Shown piece after piece: positions 49,900 through 58,644 of a DNA stretch of 64,000 bases. Numbering within the stretch: position 1 is the first letter of the stretch; every line of letters begins with the position of its first letter. The stretch comes from Pseudaminobacter salicylatoxidans (lineage in GTDB: Bacteria > Pseudomonadota > Alphaproteobacteria > Rhizobiales > Rhizobiaceae). The stretch spans positions 186,001 to 250,000 of the forward strand of contig NZ_QGGG01000006.1 in the NCBI RefSeq assembly GCF_003148475.1, given 5' to 3'. Under the pieces are notes generated by a model, which was not told where the DNA came from, ran no database searches, and saw only the letters and a list, made by a program, of their open reading frames with translations. The position numbers and the translations under genes were made by a program.

Positions 49900-51429
49900 C
49901 TATCGCTGCATCGCCGACCAGCTTTCGGCGATGGCCACGACAGCGGCGTTGATCGGCCCGCTGGGAATGCGGGGGATGATCGAGGCATCGACCACGAAGG
50001 CATTGTCCAACCCGTTCACGCGCAACTGTGGATCGACCACAGCGTCCGCGTCGCGGCCCATGCGGCAGGTGCCGCAGGGGTGATGATGGGTCGAGGCTGC
50101 GCGCGCGATGAATGCGTCCAGCTCGGCATCGGATCGTGCGGCCGGCCCCGGTTGCACCTCGACATCCCGCCATTCGTCCATGGCCGGATGATGCCCCACC
50201 TCGCGCGCTATTCTGAGCGCCTTGCGGAAGGTGATACGGTCATGCTCGGTTTCGAGATAGCGCGGGTCGATGACCGGTGCGTCGCTGCGGTTCGGCCCAC
50301 CCGGCAGAATGCGGCCCCGGCTCGTCGGGTGCGTGACGCCGCACAGGATCGTATAGGCCGAGCCATAGGCCGGCGCGTCGATGCCCTCGGCGGCGGAAGG
50401 CGCGATGACGCACCCCAGCACGATATCCGGGCTTCCATCGGTGCGGCTGATGTCGTCGCTGTGCAGATACATCAGCGATTCCGAGTGCTGCAGGCGCGAG
50501 GGGGGCACCGGCTTCCTGGATCGGTAGACGTTGCCAAGCGCCAGCAGGTGGTCCTGCAGATTGGCGCCGATCTCCCGGCTTTCGATCCGGCATTCCATAC
50601 CGGCGGCTCGCAATGTTTCGGGATCTCCGATGCCGGAGCGCATCAGGATCAGGGGGGAGGCGATCGCACCGGCGCAAAGCACCACACGGTCCGCCGTGAT
50701 GTGCTCGGCCTTGCTGTCATGCACGGCGAGCACCGAGGCAACACGGCGGTTCTCCAGCTCAAGGCGCTCGATCTCATATCCTGTGAGCAAGGTCAGATTG
50801 GAGCGCGCCAGCACGTCCGGCGCAAGATAGGCGTCCGCAAGGCTCAAGCGACGGCCATTGCGGATGTTGAGCGAGTTTGGCGCCGTGCCCGCAAGCTGGC
50901 CGGTGTTGTGATCGCCGATCTTCGGCGCGCCAAGCGCATTGCCGGCTGCCATATAAGCACGTGCAACCGGGCTTACTGCTTCATCCGGCAGCATCACGTC
51001 GAGAGGGCCGTCTCTCCCGCGCGAAGGTGCCGCGAATGCGCTGAAAGCTTCGCTGCGCTTGAAATAGGGCAGCAGCCCCTCATAGGACCAGCGTGGCCCG
51101 CCGGCCTCATCCCAGGAGATGAAATCGTCGGGGTGGCCGCGCACATAGGCCATGGCATGCAGGCAACTGGAGCCGCCTACCACCTTGCCGCGGGGCCATT
51201 CGTGGATGCGATTGGCGGTATGAGGCTGCGGGATCGTTCGATAGGCCCAGTCGTAGTCGCGACCTTGTATCTGCGTCCATTTCAGCGGATCGGCGATGTC
51301 CGGGTCGGAGGGCCTGTAGCCTGCCTCGATGAGGCCGACCCGGCAGGTTGCGTCCTCACTCAATCTGCTCGCGGCCACCGAGCCGGCCGAACCGGCGCCG
51401 ATGACCAGCACGTCGAAGTGCCGGATCAT
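49900..51429 (-). CDS. GMC-family FAD oxidoreductase 1
   Basis: 509-residue choline-dehydrogenase-like flavoenzyme that oxidises an alcohol to an aldehyde. N-terminal FAD-binding VLVIGAGSAGSVAASRLSE, GKVVGGSSCLHAMAYVRGHPDDF, the second GMC signature GAIASPLILMRSGIGD, and the C-terminal active-site HHHPCGTCRMG plus the Asn in SGPINAAVVAIAES are visible. No signal peptide. It is 44 bases after the GntR/FCD regulator and on the same strand, so likely the second gene of that operon. A second GMC enzyme is across the divergent promoter region. Confidence 0.92.
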   Translation of the reverse strand: MIRHFDVLVIGAGSAGSVAASRLSEDATCRVGLIEAGYRPSDPDIADPLKWTQIQGRDYDWAYRTIPQPHTANRIHEWPRGKVVGGSSCLHAMAYVRGHPDDFISWDEAGGPRWSYEGLLPYFKRSEAFSAFAAPSRGRDGPLDVMLPDEAVSPVARAYMAAGNALGAPKIGDHNTGQLAGTAPNSLNIRNGRRLSLADAYLAPDVLARSNLTLLTGYEIERLELENRRVASVLAVHDSKAEHITADRVVLCAGAIASPLILMRSGIGDPETLRAAGMECRIESREIGANLQDHLLALGNVYRSRKPVPPSRLQHSESLMYLHSDDISRTDGSPDIVLGCVIAPSAAEGIDAPAYGSAYTILCGVTHPTSRGRILPGGPNRSDAPVIDPRYLETEHDRITFRKALRIAREVGHHPAMDEWRDVEVQPGPAARSDAELDAFIARAASTHHHPCGTCRMGRDADAVVDPQLRVNGLDNAFVVDASIIPRIPSGPINAAVVAIAESWSAMQR

Positions 51430-51473
51430 GTTTCCCTCCCGGTAGAATGATGAGTGCGCCGGCAGCGTCCGCC

Positions 51474-52151
51474 TCAGGCCGCAGCAATACCCATATTGGC
51501 GCGTTCCATGATGCGCTTCTGCACTGCCGTCAAATGGCCGCGCATGGCAGCTTCGGCGGCTTCCGGGTCACGGCGGGCGATTGCTTCGGCAATCAGCCGG
51601 TGTTCGCTGTCGCGCTGACCGATGCGCTTGGGGCAACTGGCCGGCTCGGTGTAGGCGACCTGCACGCGGGCATCAACGCCGACCTGCCGCAGCATCTTGT
51701 AGAACTCGCCCGCGAGGTGATTGCGCGCCGCGCTCGCGACCGCCATGTGAAAGGCAAGATCGACCTCACCCGAGCGGGTATGGTCCTGCGTGGTGGCCGC
51801 GTCCGAGATGCGCGCGATCTCGAAGGGAGAGGCGCGCAGCGACGCCAGCCGCGCAAGCTGCGGTTCCAGAATGAGCCGAAGCTCGATGACCTCCAGCGGA
51901 TTGGTGAGGCGCACCAGCTCTTCCCCATAGCGCGGCACGGCACCCGAAGCGCGCTTGGCGCGCGCTGGCTGCAGGTTCCCCGACCGGCGAAGCGCTTCCA
52001 GCGCCTTGCGCAACTGATGACGCTTCACGTTCAATCGGTCGGCCAGATCCCGTTCGGAGGGAAGCCGGCCTTCGTCCTGATATATCCGGTGAACTGCCGC
52101 AGCGATCTCGTCCGGATCGGACAGCGCGGCCTCAGGTTCGATTTCCGTCAA
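51474..52151 (-). CDS. GntR-family regulator with FCD domain (FadR subfamily)
   Basis: 225-residue regulator: N-terminal winged helix (PDEIAAAVHRIYQDEGRLPSERDLADRLNVKRHQLRKALEALRRSGNL) and a C-terminal FCD ligand domain (IELRLILEPQLARLASLRAS, HMAVASAARNHLAGEFYKML, HRLIAEAIARRDPEAAEAAMRGHL), whose conserved Asp/His residues bind a metal that contacts carboxylate ligands. It is divergent from GMC-2 and heads GMC-1. Many TGGTTGA copies in its upstream region and before the dioxygenase gene are the likely operators, making it the presumed master regulator of the cluster 49.9-61.5 kb. Confidence 0.9.
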   Translation of the reverse strand: MTEIEPEAALSDPDEIAAAVHRIYQDEGRLPSERDLADRLNVKRHQLRKALEALRRSGNLQPARAKRASGAVPRYGEELVRLTNPLEVIELRLILEPQLARLASLRASPFEIARISDAATTQDHTRSGEVDLAFHMAVASAARNHLAGEFYKMLRQVGVDARVQVAYTEPASCPKRIGQRDSEHRLIAEAIARRDPEAAEAAMRGHLTAVQKRIMERANMGIAAA

Positions 52152-52245
52152 TATCGTCTCCTTAAACTTCTTCGTGCCGGGGCGACTTCAAGGCTTCTCA
52201 GGTTATAGGATAACGCGACCCATACGGGAATCTACTCGAAACACC

Positions 52246-52312
52246 TCAACCAACATAACCATATCGGCTTTGGTTGACAAGAATAACCGGACAGTGGTTG
52301 AGTGTCGGTTGA
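52246..52312. promoter_or_regulatory. Array of TGGTTGA motifs in the GntR/GMC-2 divergent region
   Basis: TCAACCA at 52246-52252 (reverse), TGGTTGA at 52271-52277 and 52295-52301, and CGGTTGA at 52306-52312 (one mismatch). The first two extend to TCAACCAA and TTGGTTGA, an 8-bp inverted repeat with a 16-base spacer. The two copies ending in TTGACA (at 52274 and 52309) overlap possible -35 boxes. The 216-base region also carries the promoters for the GntR gene and GMC-2. Confidence 0.7.
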
Positions 52313-52367
52313 CAAAGTGCCGCGTCGGATCGGCGTGGGTGGAAAAATCCAGTCCGGGGAATTGAGC

Positions 52368-53996
52368 ATGCAAGTGGGGGGAACCTATGACTATATCGTT
52401 GTGGGCGCGGGGTCGGCCGGTTGTGTACTGGCCAATCGTCTGACGGAGGATCCGGCGGTTTCGGTGCTGTTGCTGGAGGCCGGCGACTGGGACCGCGACC
52501 CGATGATCCATATCCCGCTTGGCTGGGGCAAGATTCTCACGGAACGCCGGCACGACTGGATGTATTTCTGCGAGCCGGAGGAGAATGTCGGCGGGCGCAA
52601 GGTCGAATGCGCGCGCGGCAAGGTCATCGGCGGCTCGTCTTCTACCAATGCCATGGCCTATGTGCGCGGAAACCGGGGCGATTACGACCGCTGGGCCGCG
52701 AACGGCCTGACCGACTGGTCCTATGAAAAGGTCCTGCCCTATTTCAGGAAGCAGGAAAACTGGGAGGGCGGCGCGACCGCCTATCGCGGCGGCGGAGGCC
52801 CGCTCAACACCCAGTTCTGCCGCTACAAGGATGATTTGATCGAGGCCTTCGCGCAGGCCAGCAGAACTGCCGGCTATCCGCAGACCGACGATTACAACGG
52901 TGCGGCGCAGGAAGGTTTCGGCCGGTTGCAGATGACCATCCAGAATGGCCGCCGCTGCTCGACGGCTTCCGCCTACCTGCGCCCGGCCATGAGCCGGCGT
53001 AACCTCACCGTGCTGACGCGCGCCATGGCCACGGGAATTGTGCTGGAGAACGGTCGTGCGACCGGCATCTCCTACAAGCGCGACGGGCAGGTGCAGCAGG
53101 CGGTGGCAAAGCGCGAGGTTTTGCTGGCCGGTGGAGTGATCAACACGCCGCAACTGCTTATGTTGTCCGGCATTGGCGATCGCGAGGAACTTGCCGGGTT
53201 CGGCATAGAAGCCAAGATCGACAGGCCGCAGGTCGGCAAGAACCTGCAGGACCACGTCTCGGTCATCCTGATGTACCGCCGTCGCCAGCCCGGTCCGTTC
53301 CATCGCATGATGCGGGCCGACAGGATCGGCCTCGATTTCGTGAAAACCTATCTCACCGGCAGCGGTTTCTCGGGGGATGTTCCAGGCGGGGTCGTCGCTT
53401 TCCTCAAAAGCGATGAAACGCGTCCGCTGCCGGATGTCCAACTCCTCTTCACGGCGGCGCCACTGGCCGCCTGGCCCTATATGCCGCCGTTCAAGGCGCC
53501 GTTCCCGGATGGGTTTGCCACGCGTATCGTTGCGGTGCAGCCGGAAAGCCGGGGCAGCGTGAAGCTGGCATCCGGCGATCCTCTGGCAGCGCCGCTGATC
53601 CATCAGAATTTTCTGTCATCGCCGCGTGACTGGGGATCGCTGCGTGCCGGCTTCCGTGTCGCGCGCGACCTCGCGGCGCAACCGTCGATGCAGCCTTTCA
53701 TCGCCGCCGAATTCTTCCCCGGTCCGTCCTGCCAGAGCGACGACGAGATCGACGCGCACATCCGCAACACCTCGATCACGGTTCACCATCCGGCAGGAAC
53801 ATGCCGCATGGGCGCGGACAGCGCCTCGGTCGTCGATCAGGAGTTGAGGGTACGCGGCGTTCAGGGCTTGCGCGTGGTCGATGCTTCCGTGATGCCGGAC
53901 CTCGTGTGCGGCAATATCAACGCCGCGGTGATCATGATCGCCGAGAAGGCCTCGGATCTGATCCGGCAGCGCGTGTTGCAGGAAGTCGCGGCCTGA
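52368..53996 (+). CDS. GMC-family FAD oxidoreductase 2
   Basis: 542-residue choline-dehydrogenase-like flavoenzyme. Start [25 protein letters not shown] at 52368, after GGGGA. It has [35 protein letters not shown] (second GMC signature) and the C-terminal [11 protein letters not shown] with [15 protein letters not shown]. Only distantly like GMC-1, so the two enzymes may act on different steps or substrates. First gene rightward from the divergent regulator region; the next gene (dioxygenase) is 300 bases on, with its own motif sites. Confidence 0.92.
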   Translation: MQVGGTYDYIVVGAGSAGCVLANRLTEDPAVSVLLLEAGDWDRDPMIHIPLGWGKILTERRHDWMYFCEPEENVGGRKVECARGKVIGGSSSTNAMAYVRGNRGDYDRWAANGLTDWSYEKVLPYFRKQENWEGGATAYRGGGGPLNTQFCRYKDDLIEAFAQASRTAGYPQTDDYNGAAQEGFGRLQMTIQNGRRCSTASAYLRPAMSRRNLTVLTRAMATGIVLENGRATGISYKRDGQVQQAVAKREVLLAGGVINTPQLLMLSGIGDREELAGFGIEAKIDRPQVGKNLQDHVSVILMYRRRQPGPFHRMMRADRIGLDFVKTYLTGSGFSGDVPGGVVAFLKSDETRPLPDVQLLFTAAPLAAWPYMPPFKAPFPDGFATRIVAVQPESRGSVKLASGDPLAAPLIHQNFLSSPRDWGSLRAGFRVARDLAAQPSMQPFIAAEFFPGPSCQSDDEIDAHIRNTSITVHHPAGTCRMGADSASVVDQELRVRGVQGLRVVDASVMPDLVCGNINAAVIMIAEKASDLIRQRVLQEVAA

Positions 53997-54005
53997 GAAA
54001 CCCAA

Positions 54006-54054
54006 GTTTCAACCAAAATTCGATATGGTTGAAACAAAAGTGCGTTCTGGTTGA
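54006..54054. promoter_or_regulatory. TGGTTGA inverted repeat and third site after GMC-2
   Basis: GTTTCAACCA at 54006-54015 and TGGTTGAAAC at 54026-54035 are exact reverse complements (10-bp arms, 10-base spacer); another TGGTTGA lies at 54048-54054. This is the best-formed operator copy in the window and begins nine bases after the GMC-2 stop codon, at the far end of the leader for the dioxygenase gene. Confidence 0.7.
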
Positions 54055-54187
54055 TAAAAATGGCAGACGTCACAATTTGCCGCCTGCTTGCCCGAATTTG
54101 CGAAAAATAGTGCAATATCAAGGCTTTATTTGTCATTATGAGGCGGCCAAAGTATGCCTTTGGCGATTCTGATGGGGCTTGACAGCC

Positions 54188-54256
54188 TCAACCAAAAACT
54201 GCCAGTTTCACAAGAATAAGGATTGTCGAGCAAAACCATTCTCAATATGGTTGAGG
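54188..54256. promoter_or_regulatory. TGGTTGA pair flanking the likely dioxygenase promoter
   Basis: CCTCAACCA at 54186-54194 and TGGTTGAGG at 54248-54256 are exact inverted copies of nine bases, 53 bases apart. A TTGACA (54179-54184) adjoins the left copy. Binding to both could loop or block the promoter for the dioxygenase gene at 54297. Confidence 0.65.
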
Positions 54257-54296
54257 TGGTTAGGTGATTAGGACTGCCGAAGGAGGGGTGCCCGAC

Positions 54297-55439
54297 ATGA
54301 CCACTGCGCACGCTAGGAACGACAACAAGCAGGAGGCTTTGAAGGGCCTCTACGACGAACTCTACGCCAAGAACATGTTCCCGTTCTGGGCGACGAGCGA
54401 GAGCGTCGAGCACGACGAAATCAAACAGCTCATGGCTACGTCGAGGGCAATTCCCTTCGTGTGGTCCTACAAGGACATCGAGCCGCTGCTGCAGCGCGCC
54501 GCCCAGTTGGTGACGATGGACGACAGCGAGCGCCGCTCGTTGATCCTGGTCAATCCGGGTCTTGCGCCCAAGCGTGCCTCGGTCAGCACCATGTACACGG
54601 CCTATCGTCTCAACGATCCCGATGAAATCATGCCGCCGCACAAGCATTCGCCGAGCGCCATCCGCTTCGGCCTGACCGGTATGGGCAATTTCACCGGCGT
54701 CGAAGGTGAAGACGTCGTGTTCGGCCCCGGCGACATGGTGCTCACTCCGAATGATGCCTGGCACAACCATGGCACCGTGGGCGGCGAGCAGGCGGTCAAT
54801 CTCTCGGTGCTGGATCTGCCGCTGGTCGAGACGCTCCATGCCGTCCACTTCGACCACCGCTACACCGAGATGGAAAACGGCAAGGAAGTCGAGAAGAAGG
54901 TCCAGACCGCACGCTATCCGTCCGACTACTCCCAGCGCATCTACGGCGAGGGCGGTTTGATGCCGCGGTTCGTCGACCACAAGCGTGGCGGCGGGCTCTC
55001 GTCGCCGATGTACGTCTATCGCTGGGAGAAGATGGAGGCCGTTCTCGACGCTCATAAGGATTGGGACGGCGACCCGCATGAGGGCATCGTGGTCGACTAT
55101 GTCGATCCGAGCACAGGCGGTCCGGTGTTCAAGACCATCAACTTCTACGTCCAGATGTTGCGTCCGGGTGAAAAGACGCTGCCGCAGCGCGAGACCGCAA
55201 GCCTTTTGCTCGCGCCCTTCCGTGGCTCCGGTCACTCGATCATCGACGGCAAGCGCTATGACTGGAACCAGTTCGACACGCTGGCGGTGCCGGGTGGTTG
55301 CTGGGTGGAGCATGTGAACGGCTCCTCCACTGAGCCGGTTATCTTCTTCGGCGCCACCGATGCGCCAACCCAGAAAGCGCTGCTTCTCTACAAGCGCTGG
55401 GGTCGTAACCAGGCCGGCGATCTGCTCCGCCTCGCCTGA
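54297..55439 (+). CDS. Gentisate 1,2-dioxygenase-like bicupin dioxygenase
   Basis: 380-residue bicupin of the gentisate/salicylate/1-hydroxy-2-naphthoate dioxygenase family, which opens an aromatic ring with O2 at an Fe(II). In the first cupin the metal histidines are residues 115, 117 and 156 (PPHKHSPSAIRF and LTPNDAWHNHG). The second cupin has MLRPGEKTLPQRETASLLLAPF and lacks a full His set, as in gentisate dioxygenases. Start at the ATG at 54297 with AAGGAGG upstream. Fifteen-base core identity to a given substrate class cannot be told. A 10-bp stem-loop follows. Confidence 0.87.
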   Translation: MTTAHARNDNKQEALKGLYDELYAKNMFPFWATSESVEHDEIKQLMATSRAIPFVWSYKDIEPLLQRAAQLVTMDDSERRSLILVNPGLAPKRASVSTMYTAYRLNDPDEIMPPHKHSPSAIRFGLTGMGNFTGVEGEDVVFGPGDMVLTPNDAWHNHGTVGGEQAVNLSVLDLPLVETLHAVHFDHRYTEMENGKEVEKKVQTARYPSDYSQRIYGEGGLMPRFVDHKRGGGLSSPMYVYRWEKMEAVLDAHKDWDGDPHEGIVVDYVDPSTGGPVFKTINFYVQMLRPGEKTLPQRETASLLLAPFRGSGHSIIDGKRYDWNQFDTLAVPGGCWVEHVNGSSTEPVIFFGATDAPTQKALLLYKRWGRNQAGDLLRLA

Positions 55440-55454
55440 AAATTCCGATCATCG

Positions 55455-55481
55455 CGACGCGCCGGTTTTGTCGGCGCGTCG
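55455..55481 (+). terminator. Intercistronic stem-loop after the dioxygenase gene
   Basis: CGACGCGCCG pairs perfectly with CGGCGCGTCG around a GTTTTGT loop. It lies 15 bases after the dioxygenase stop and 38 bases before the next start. Without a T-tract it more likely attenuates or protects the mRNA than ends it. Confidence 0.5.
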
Positions 55482-55518
55482 GTATCCAGGCAACGCACCA
55501 GCAAGAAGGCGTAAGCAT

Positions 55519-56646
55519 TTGGTTTCCGCGTCCAATACCAAGCATATCGGCCATATCGACTGTCCCGGCGGCGGTCAGGTCTGGGTTGACGGCAACATTC
55601 TCTATATCGGCCATATGCGTCCGCCGAGCGGTACCACGCTGGTCGATATTTCCGATCCGCGGAACCCGAGAAAGATCACCACGATCGATGTGCCGGTCGG
55701 CTGGCATTCGCATAAGGTGCGCGCCAAGGACGGGTTGATGATCATCAACCACGAGCGCTTCGGCAACGAAGGTCCGGCCGATTTCGGCGGGGGGCTGGCC
55801 ATTTATGATACCAGCAAGCCGGACCGGCCGAAGCTGATCTCCAAATGGCTGACTGGCGGCAAGGGCGTGCATCGTTATGACTATGACGGCCGCTATGCCT
55901 ATATCTCGCCGACGGCCGAGGGTTATGTCGGCAACATCGTCATGATCCTCGATCTGATCGATCCGGTGAACCCGGTCGAGGTCGGGCGGTGGTGGATTCC
56001 GGGCCAGTGGACCGCCGGTGGCGAGGAATATCCGTGGCATGACTACGTCACGCCGCGCTGCCACCATCCGCTGCGCATGGGCAACCGGCTCTATGTCAGC
56101 TACTGGCATCACGGCCTGTTCATTCTCGACATTTCCGACATGAGCAAGCCCACTCTGATCAGCCATGTGAACTCCAGCCCGGCCTTCCCGCATCCGACCC
56201 ACACCTGTCTGCCGATCCCGCAGCCGCTCAAGGGCCGCAACATCATGGTGGTGGCCGACGAGGACGTGGCAAAGCTGCGGCCGCATGCGCCATCCTTTAC
56301 CTGGGTCTACGACATCACCGACGAAACCAACCCGCTGCCGATCTCGACCTTCCAGGTTCCGGGCATCGATCCCGATGGCGCGCCGCAGCCGCCGATGACT
56401 GGCTGCCACCAGCCTTCGGAGCGTTTCAAGGGTAGCATCATCCCCTTTGCCTGGTTTGCGCAGGGCCTTCGCCTTGTCGACATTGCCGACCCATTCGCGC
56501 CGAAGGAAGTGGGGCACTTCCTGCCCGACGCGCCGGCAGGGGCGGATCAGGCCTCTTCCAACGATGTCACTATCGACGACCGCGGCATTCTCTATCTGAT
56601 CGACCGCATCCGTGGCGTGGACATCATCGAAACCAGCGTTTTCTAG
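55519..56646 (+). CDS. LVIVD-repeat beta-propeller protein
   Basis: 375-residue predicted beta-propeller built from LVIVD/choice-of-anchor-type repeats (for example TTLVDISDPRNPRKI, GLAIYDTSKPDRPKL, VMILDLIDPVNPVEV, GLFILDISDMSKPTL, GLRLVDIADPFAPKE). The TTG at 55519, preceded by AAGG about ten bases upstream, is the best start; no ATG is near. Unusually many histidines line the repeats (63, 65, 78, 118, 174, 182, 183, 197, 198, 225, 228, 297), which may form a central metal site. No signal peptide is seen. Role unknown; within an operon with a ring-cleaving dioxygenase, a lactonase or hydrolase is conceivable. Confidence 0.85.
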   Translation: MVSASNTKHIGHIDCPGGGQVWVDGNILYIGHMRPPSGTTLVDISDPRNPRKITTIDVPVGWHSHKVRAKDGLMIINHERFGNEGPADFGGGLAIYDTSKPDRPKLISKWLTGGKGVHRYDYDGRYAYISPTAEGYVGNIVMILDLIDPVNPVEVGRWWIPGQWTAGGEEYPWHDYVTPRCHHPLRMGNRLYVSYWHHGLFILDISDMSKPTLISHVNSSPAFPHPTHTCLPIPQPLKGRNIMVVADEDVAKLRPHAPSFTWVYDITDETNPLPISTFQVPGIDPDGAPQPPMTGCHQPSERFKGSIIPFAWFAQGLRLVDIADPFAPKEVGHFLPDAPAGADQASSNDVTIDDRGILYLIDRIRGVDIIETSVF

Positions 56647-56656
56647 GAGTTCGGCC

Positions 56657-57064
56657 GTGAACGACAGCACGAAAAAATCCGACACCCATTACGCCATCGG
56701 CAAGAAGAACCCGAACCTGCCATTCCACCCGGCTGTGCGCGCCGGCGACTACATCTTCGTCTCCGGACAGGTGCCGAAGGACGAAAACAACAACATGATT
56801 ACCGGCACGATCGAGGAAGAGACGCTCGCGACGCTGAAGACGATAGAGCGCGTCATTGCGCATGAGGGCGCCACACTGTCCGACGTGGTGCGCATCACCA
56901 CCTATCTTGAGGATACGCGCGACTTCGGCCGTTACAACAGGGCGTTTCTGGAAGGTATCGGCGATGCCGTGCTTGCGCGCACCACCGTCGAGGCCCGCGC
57001 CGTCATCAACACCAAGATCGAGATGGACGCTATCGTCTACAAGCCGCTGGCCCCGAAGGCCTGA
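56657..57064 (+). CDS. RidA-family enamine/imine deaminase
   Basis: 135-residue RidA (YjgF/YER057c) protein. GTG at 56657 has AGGAG seven bases before it; the frame is open farther upstream within the propeller gene. The conserved arginine that binds the carboxylate is R108 (LARTTVEARA). RidA proteins hydrolyse reactive enamines/imines, and some are specific catabolic deaminases (such as 2-aminomuconate deaminase). Its place in a ring-cleavage operon suggests an amino-bearing intermediate. Confidence 0.88.
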   Translation: MNDSTKKSDTHYAIGKKNPNLPFHPAVRAGDYIFVSGQVPKDENNNMITGTIEEETLATLKTIERVIAHEGATLSDVVRITTYLEDTRDFGRYNRAFLEGIGDAVLARTTVEARAVINTKIEMDAIVYKPLAPKA

Positions 57065-57091
57065 GCGTAGGAAAATCGAGGAGACCCGCAC

Positions 57092-57712
57092 ATGTACCAG
57101 CTTCTAGGCCGCCAGACATCCGGCAACGTCCAGAAAGTCATCTTCATGTTGGAGGAACTGGGCGCCCGCTACAGGCGCGAGGATTACGGCCGGCAGTTCG
57201 AGAACACCCAGACAGCCGAATACAAGGCGCTGAACCCGACTTCCAAGGTTCCTACCCTGGTGGATGACAAGACGGTGGTGTGGGAATCCAATACGATCCT
57301 GCGCTATCTGGCAGCCTTCGGCGAGCATCTGACCGGCGCGACGCCTGCCGAGAAGACCGAGGTGGAGCGCTGGATGGATTTCCTGCTGGCTGCGGTCAAT
57401 CCCGGTTATCTCGCCGCGTTCAAGGGTTCGAAGCTGCCGCCTGAAGAGCAGACCCCCGAATACAAGGAGCAGGTTCGCGATCTCGTCAATCAGCTCAAGA
57501 TCATCGATGCTCATCTTGCGGGCAAGGATTTCCTGGCACTCGGCAAGCTGACCATAGCCGACATCGCCTGTGCGCCGATCCTGAAGCGCTGCGTCGATTT
57601 CAAGATCGAGCGGCCGTCGCTGCCGAATCTTGAGCGTTGGGTGGCGGCGATTGCCCAGCGCCCTGCCTTCCAGGTCGCCACCGGCGCTGTCCAGTCCACC
57701 AGGGCCGCATGA
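57092..57712 (+). CDS. Glutathione S-transferase family protein, possible isomerase
   Basis: 206-residue GST with N-terminal MYQLLGRQTSGNVQKVIFMLEELG, NPTSKVPTLVDDKTVVWESNTILRYL, and C-terminal LTIADIACAPILKR. GST-type enzymes serve as glutathione-dependent maleylpyruvate isomerases in gentisate pathways; whether this one does cannot be told. It lies 27 bases after RidA and its stop overlaps the next start. Confidence 0.88.
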   Translation: MYQLLGRQTSGNVQKVIFMLEELGARYRREDYGRQFENTQTAEYKALNPTSKVPTLVDDKTVVWESNTILRYLAAFGEHLTGATPAEKTEVERWMDFLLAAVNPGYLAAFKGSKLPPEEQTPEYKEQVRDLVNQLKIIDAHLAGKDFLALGKLTIADIACAPILKRCVDFKIERPSLPNLERWVAAIAQRPAFQVATGAVQSTRAA

Positions 57713-58641
57713 TGATACGGCGCGTCGCCCTTATCGGCCTCGGCACAATGGGACCCGGCATCGCCGCGCGGCTTTCGCGCGGCGGGCTGGATGTCGCGGC
57801 CTATGACGTCTCGCAGGCGGCGGTCGAGCGTGCGCGGGGCATGCTGGATACGGCCGGGGCCGCGCTGGATCGGCTTGGGATAGAGGCCCCGACTACGGGC
57901 GTCGGAACGGTCCGTTTCGTCTCAAGCATCGCCGAGGCCGTCGAGGGCGCCGATCTGGTGATCGAGAACGTGCCCGAAAACATAGACATCAAGGCCGAGA
58001 CCTATCGCACCATCGATCCGCTGGTTCAGCCATCGGTGATCGTGGCGTCCGATACGTCGGGCATTCCGATCACCAAGCTGCAGGCGCATATCTCGCATCC
58101 CGAACGCTTCGTCGGCATGCACTGGTCGAACCCGCCGCACATCATCCCGATGATCGAGGTGATCGGCGGCGAAAAGACCGCGCCGGAAACCGTCGCGACA
58201 ATCCGCGACCTCATCCGTTCGCTGGGCCTGCTGCCGGTGGTGGTGAAGAAGGATGTGCCGGGCTTCGTCGAAAACCGCGTGCTCTATGCGCTTCTGCGAG
58301 AAGCGGTCGACCTGGTCGAGCGCGGCGTGATCGAGCCCGAGGATCTCGATACCTGCGTCTCGTGGGGCATTGGCTACAAGATCGCGGTGGTTGGCCCCAT
58401 GGCGCTGCTCGATATGGCCGGCCTCGACATCTACAAGTCCGTCTCCTCCTTCCTCAACGCCGATCTGGCCGACCGCAAGGACATTGCGCCGCTTGTGTTG
58501 GACAAGGCCGGGGAGGGCAAATTCGGCATGAAGTCGGGTGAGGGCATGTTCGCCTATACGCCCGAGCAAATCTCGACATTACAGGGCGAAAGAGCCAGGA
58601 AACTGGTGGCCATTCGCCGGATCCTCGAAAACCGGGAGTAG
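57709..58641 (+). CDS. 3-hydroxyacyl-CoA dehydrogenase family protein
   Basis: 310-residue NAD-dependent enzyme of the 3HCDH family. Rossmann motif GLGTMG at residues 10-15, active-site histidine in MHWSNPPHIIPMIEVIGG, and PGFVENRVLYALLREAVDLVERGV; C-terminal domain with GPMALLDMAGLDIYKS. It oxidises a 3-hydroxy acid or acyl-CoA; stand-alone members include carnitine dehydrogenase and L-gulonate 3-dehydrogenase, so the substrate need not be a CoA ester. ATGA overlap with the GST gene; four bases before the TRAP genes. Confidence 0.88.
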   Translation: MMIRRVALIGLGTMGPGIAARLSRGGLDVAAYDVSQAAVERARGMLDTAGAALDRLGIEAPTTGVGTVRFVSSIAEAVEGADLVIENVPENIDIKAETYRTIDPLVQPSVIVASDTSGIPITKLQAHISHPERFVGMHWSNPPHIIPMIEVIGGEKTAPETVATIRDLIRSLGLLPVVVKKDVPGFVENRVLYALLREAVDLVERGVIEPEDLDTCVSWGIGYKIAVVGPMALLDMAGLDIYKSVSSFLNADLADRKDIAPLVLDKAGEGKFGMKSGEGMFAYTPEQISTLQGERARKLVAIRRILENRE

Positions 58642-58644
58642 GCG

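Noticed and set aside
52302-52367. Upstream start for GMC-2 at 52302
   Set aside because: Would lie within the operator array and lacks a ribosome site; the ATG at 52368 gives the family-typical start before the FAD motif.
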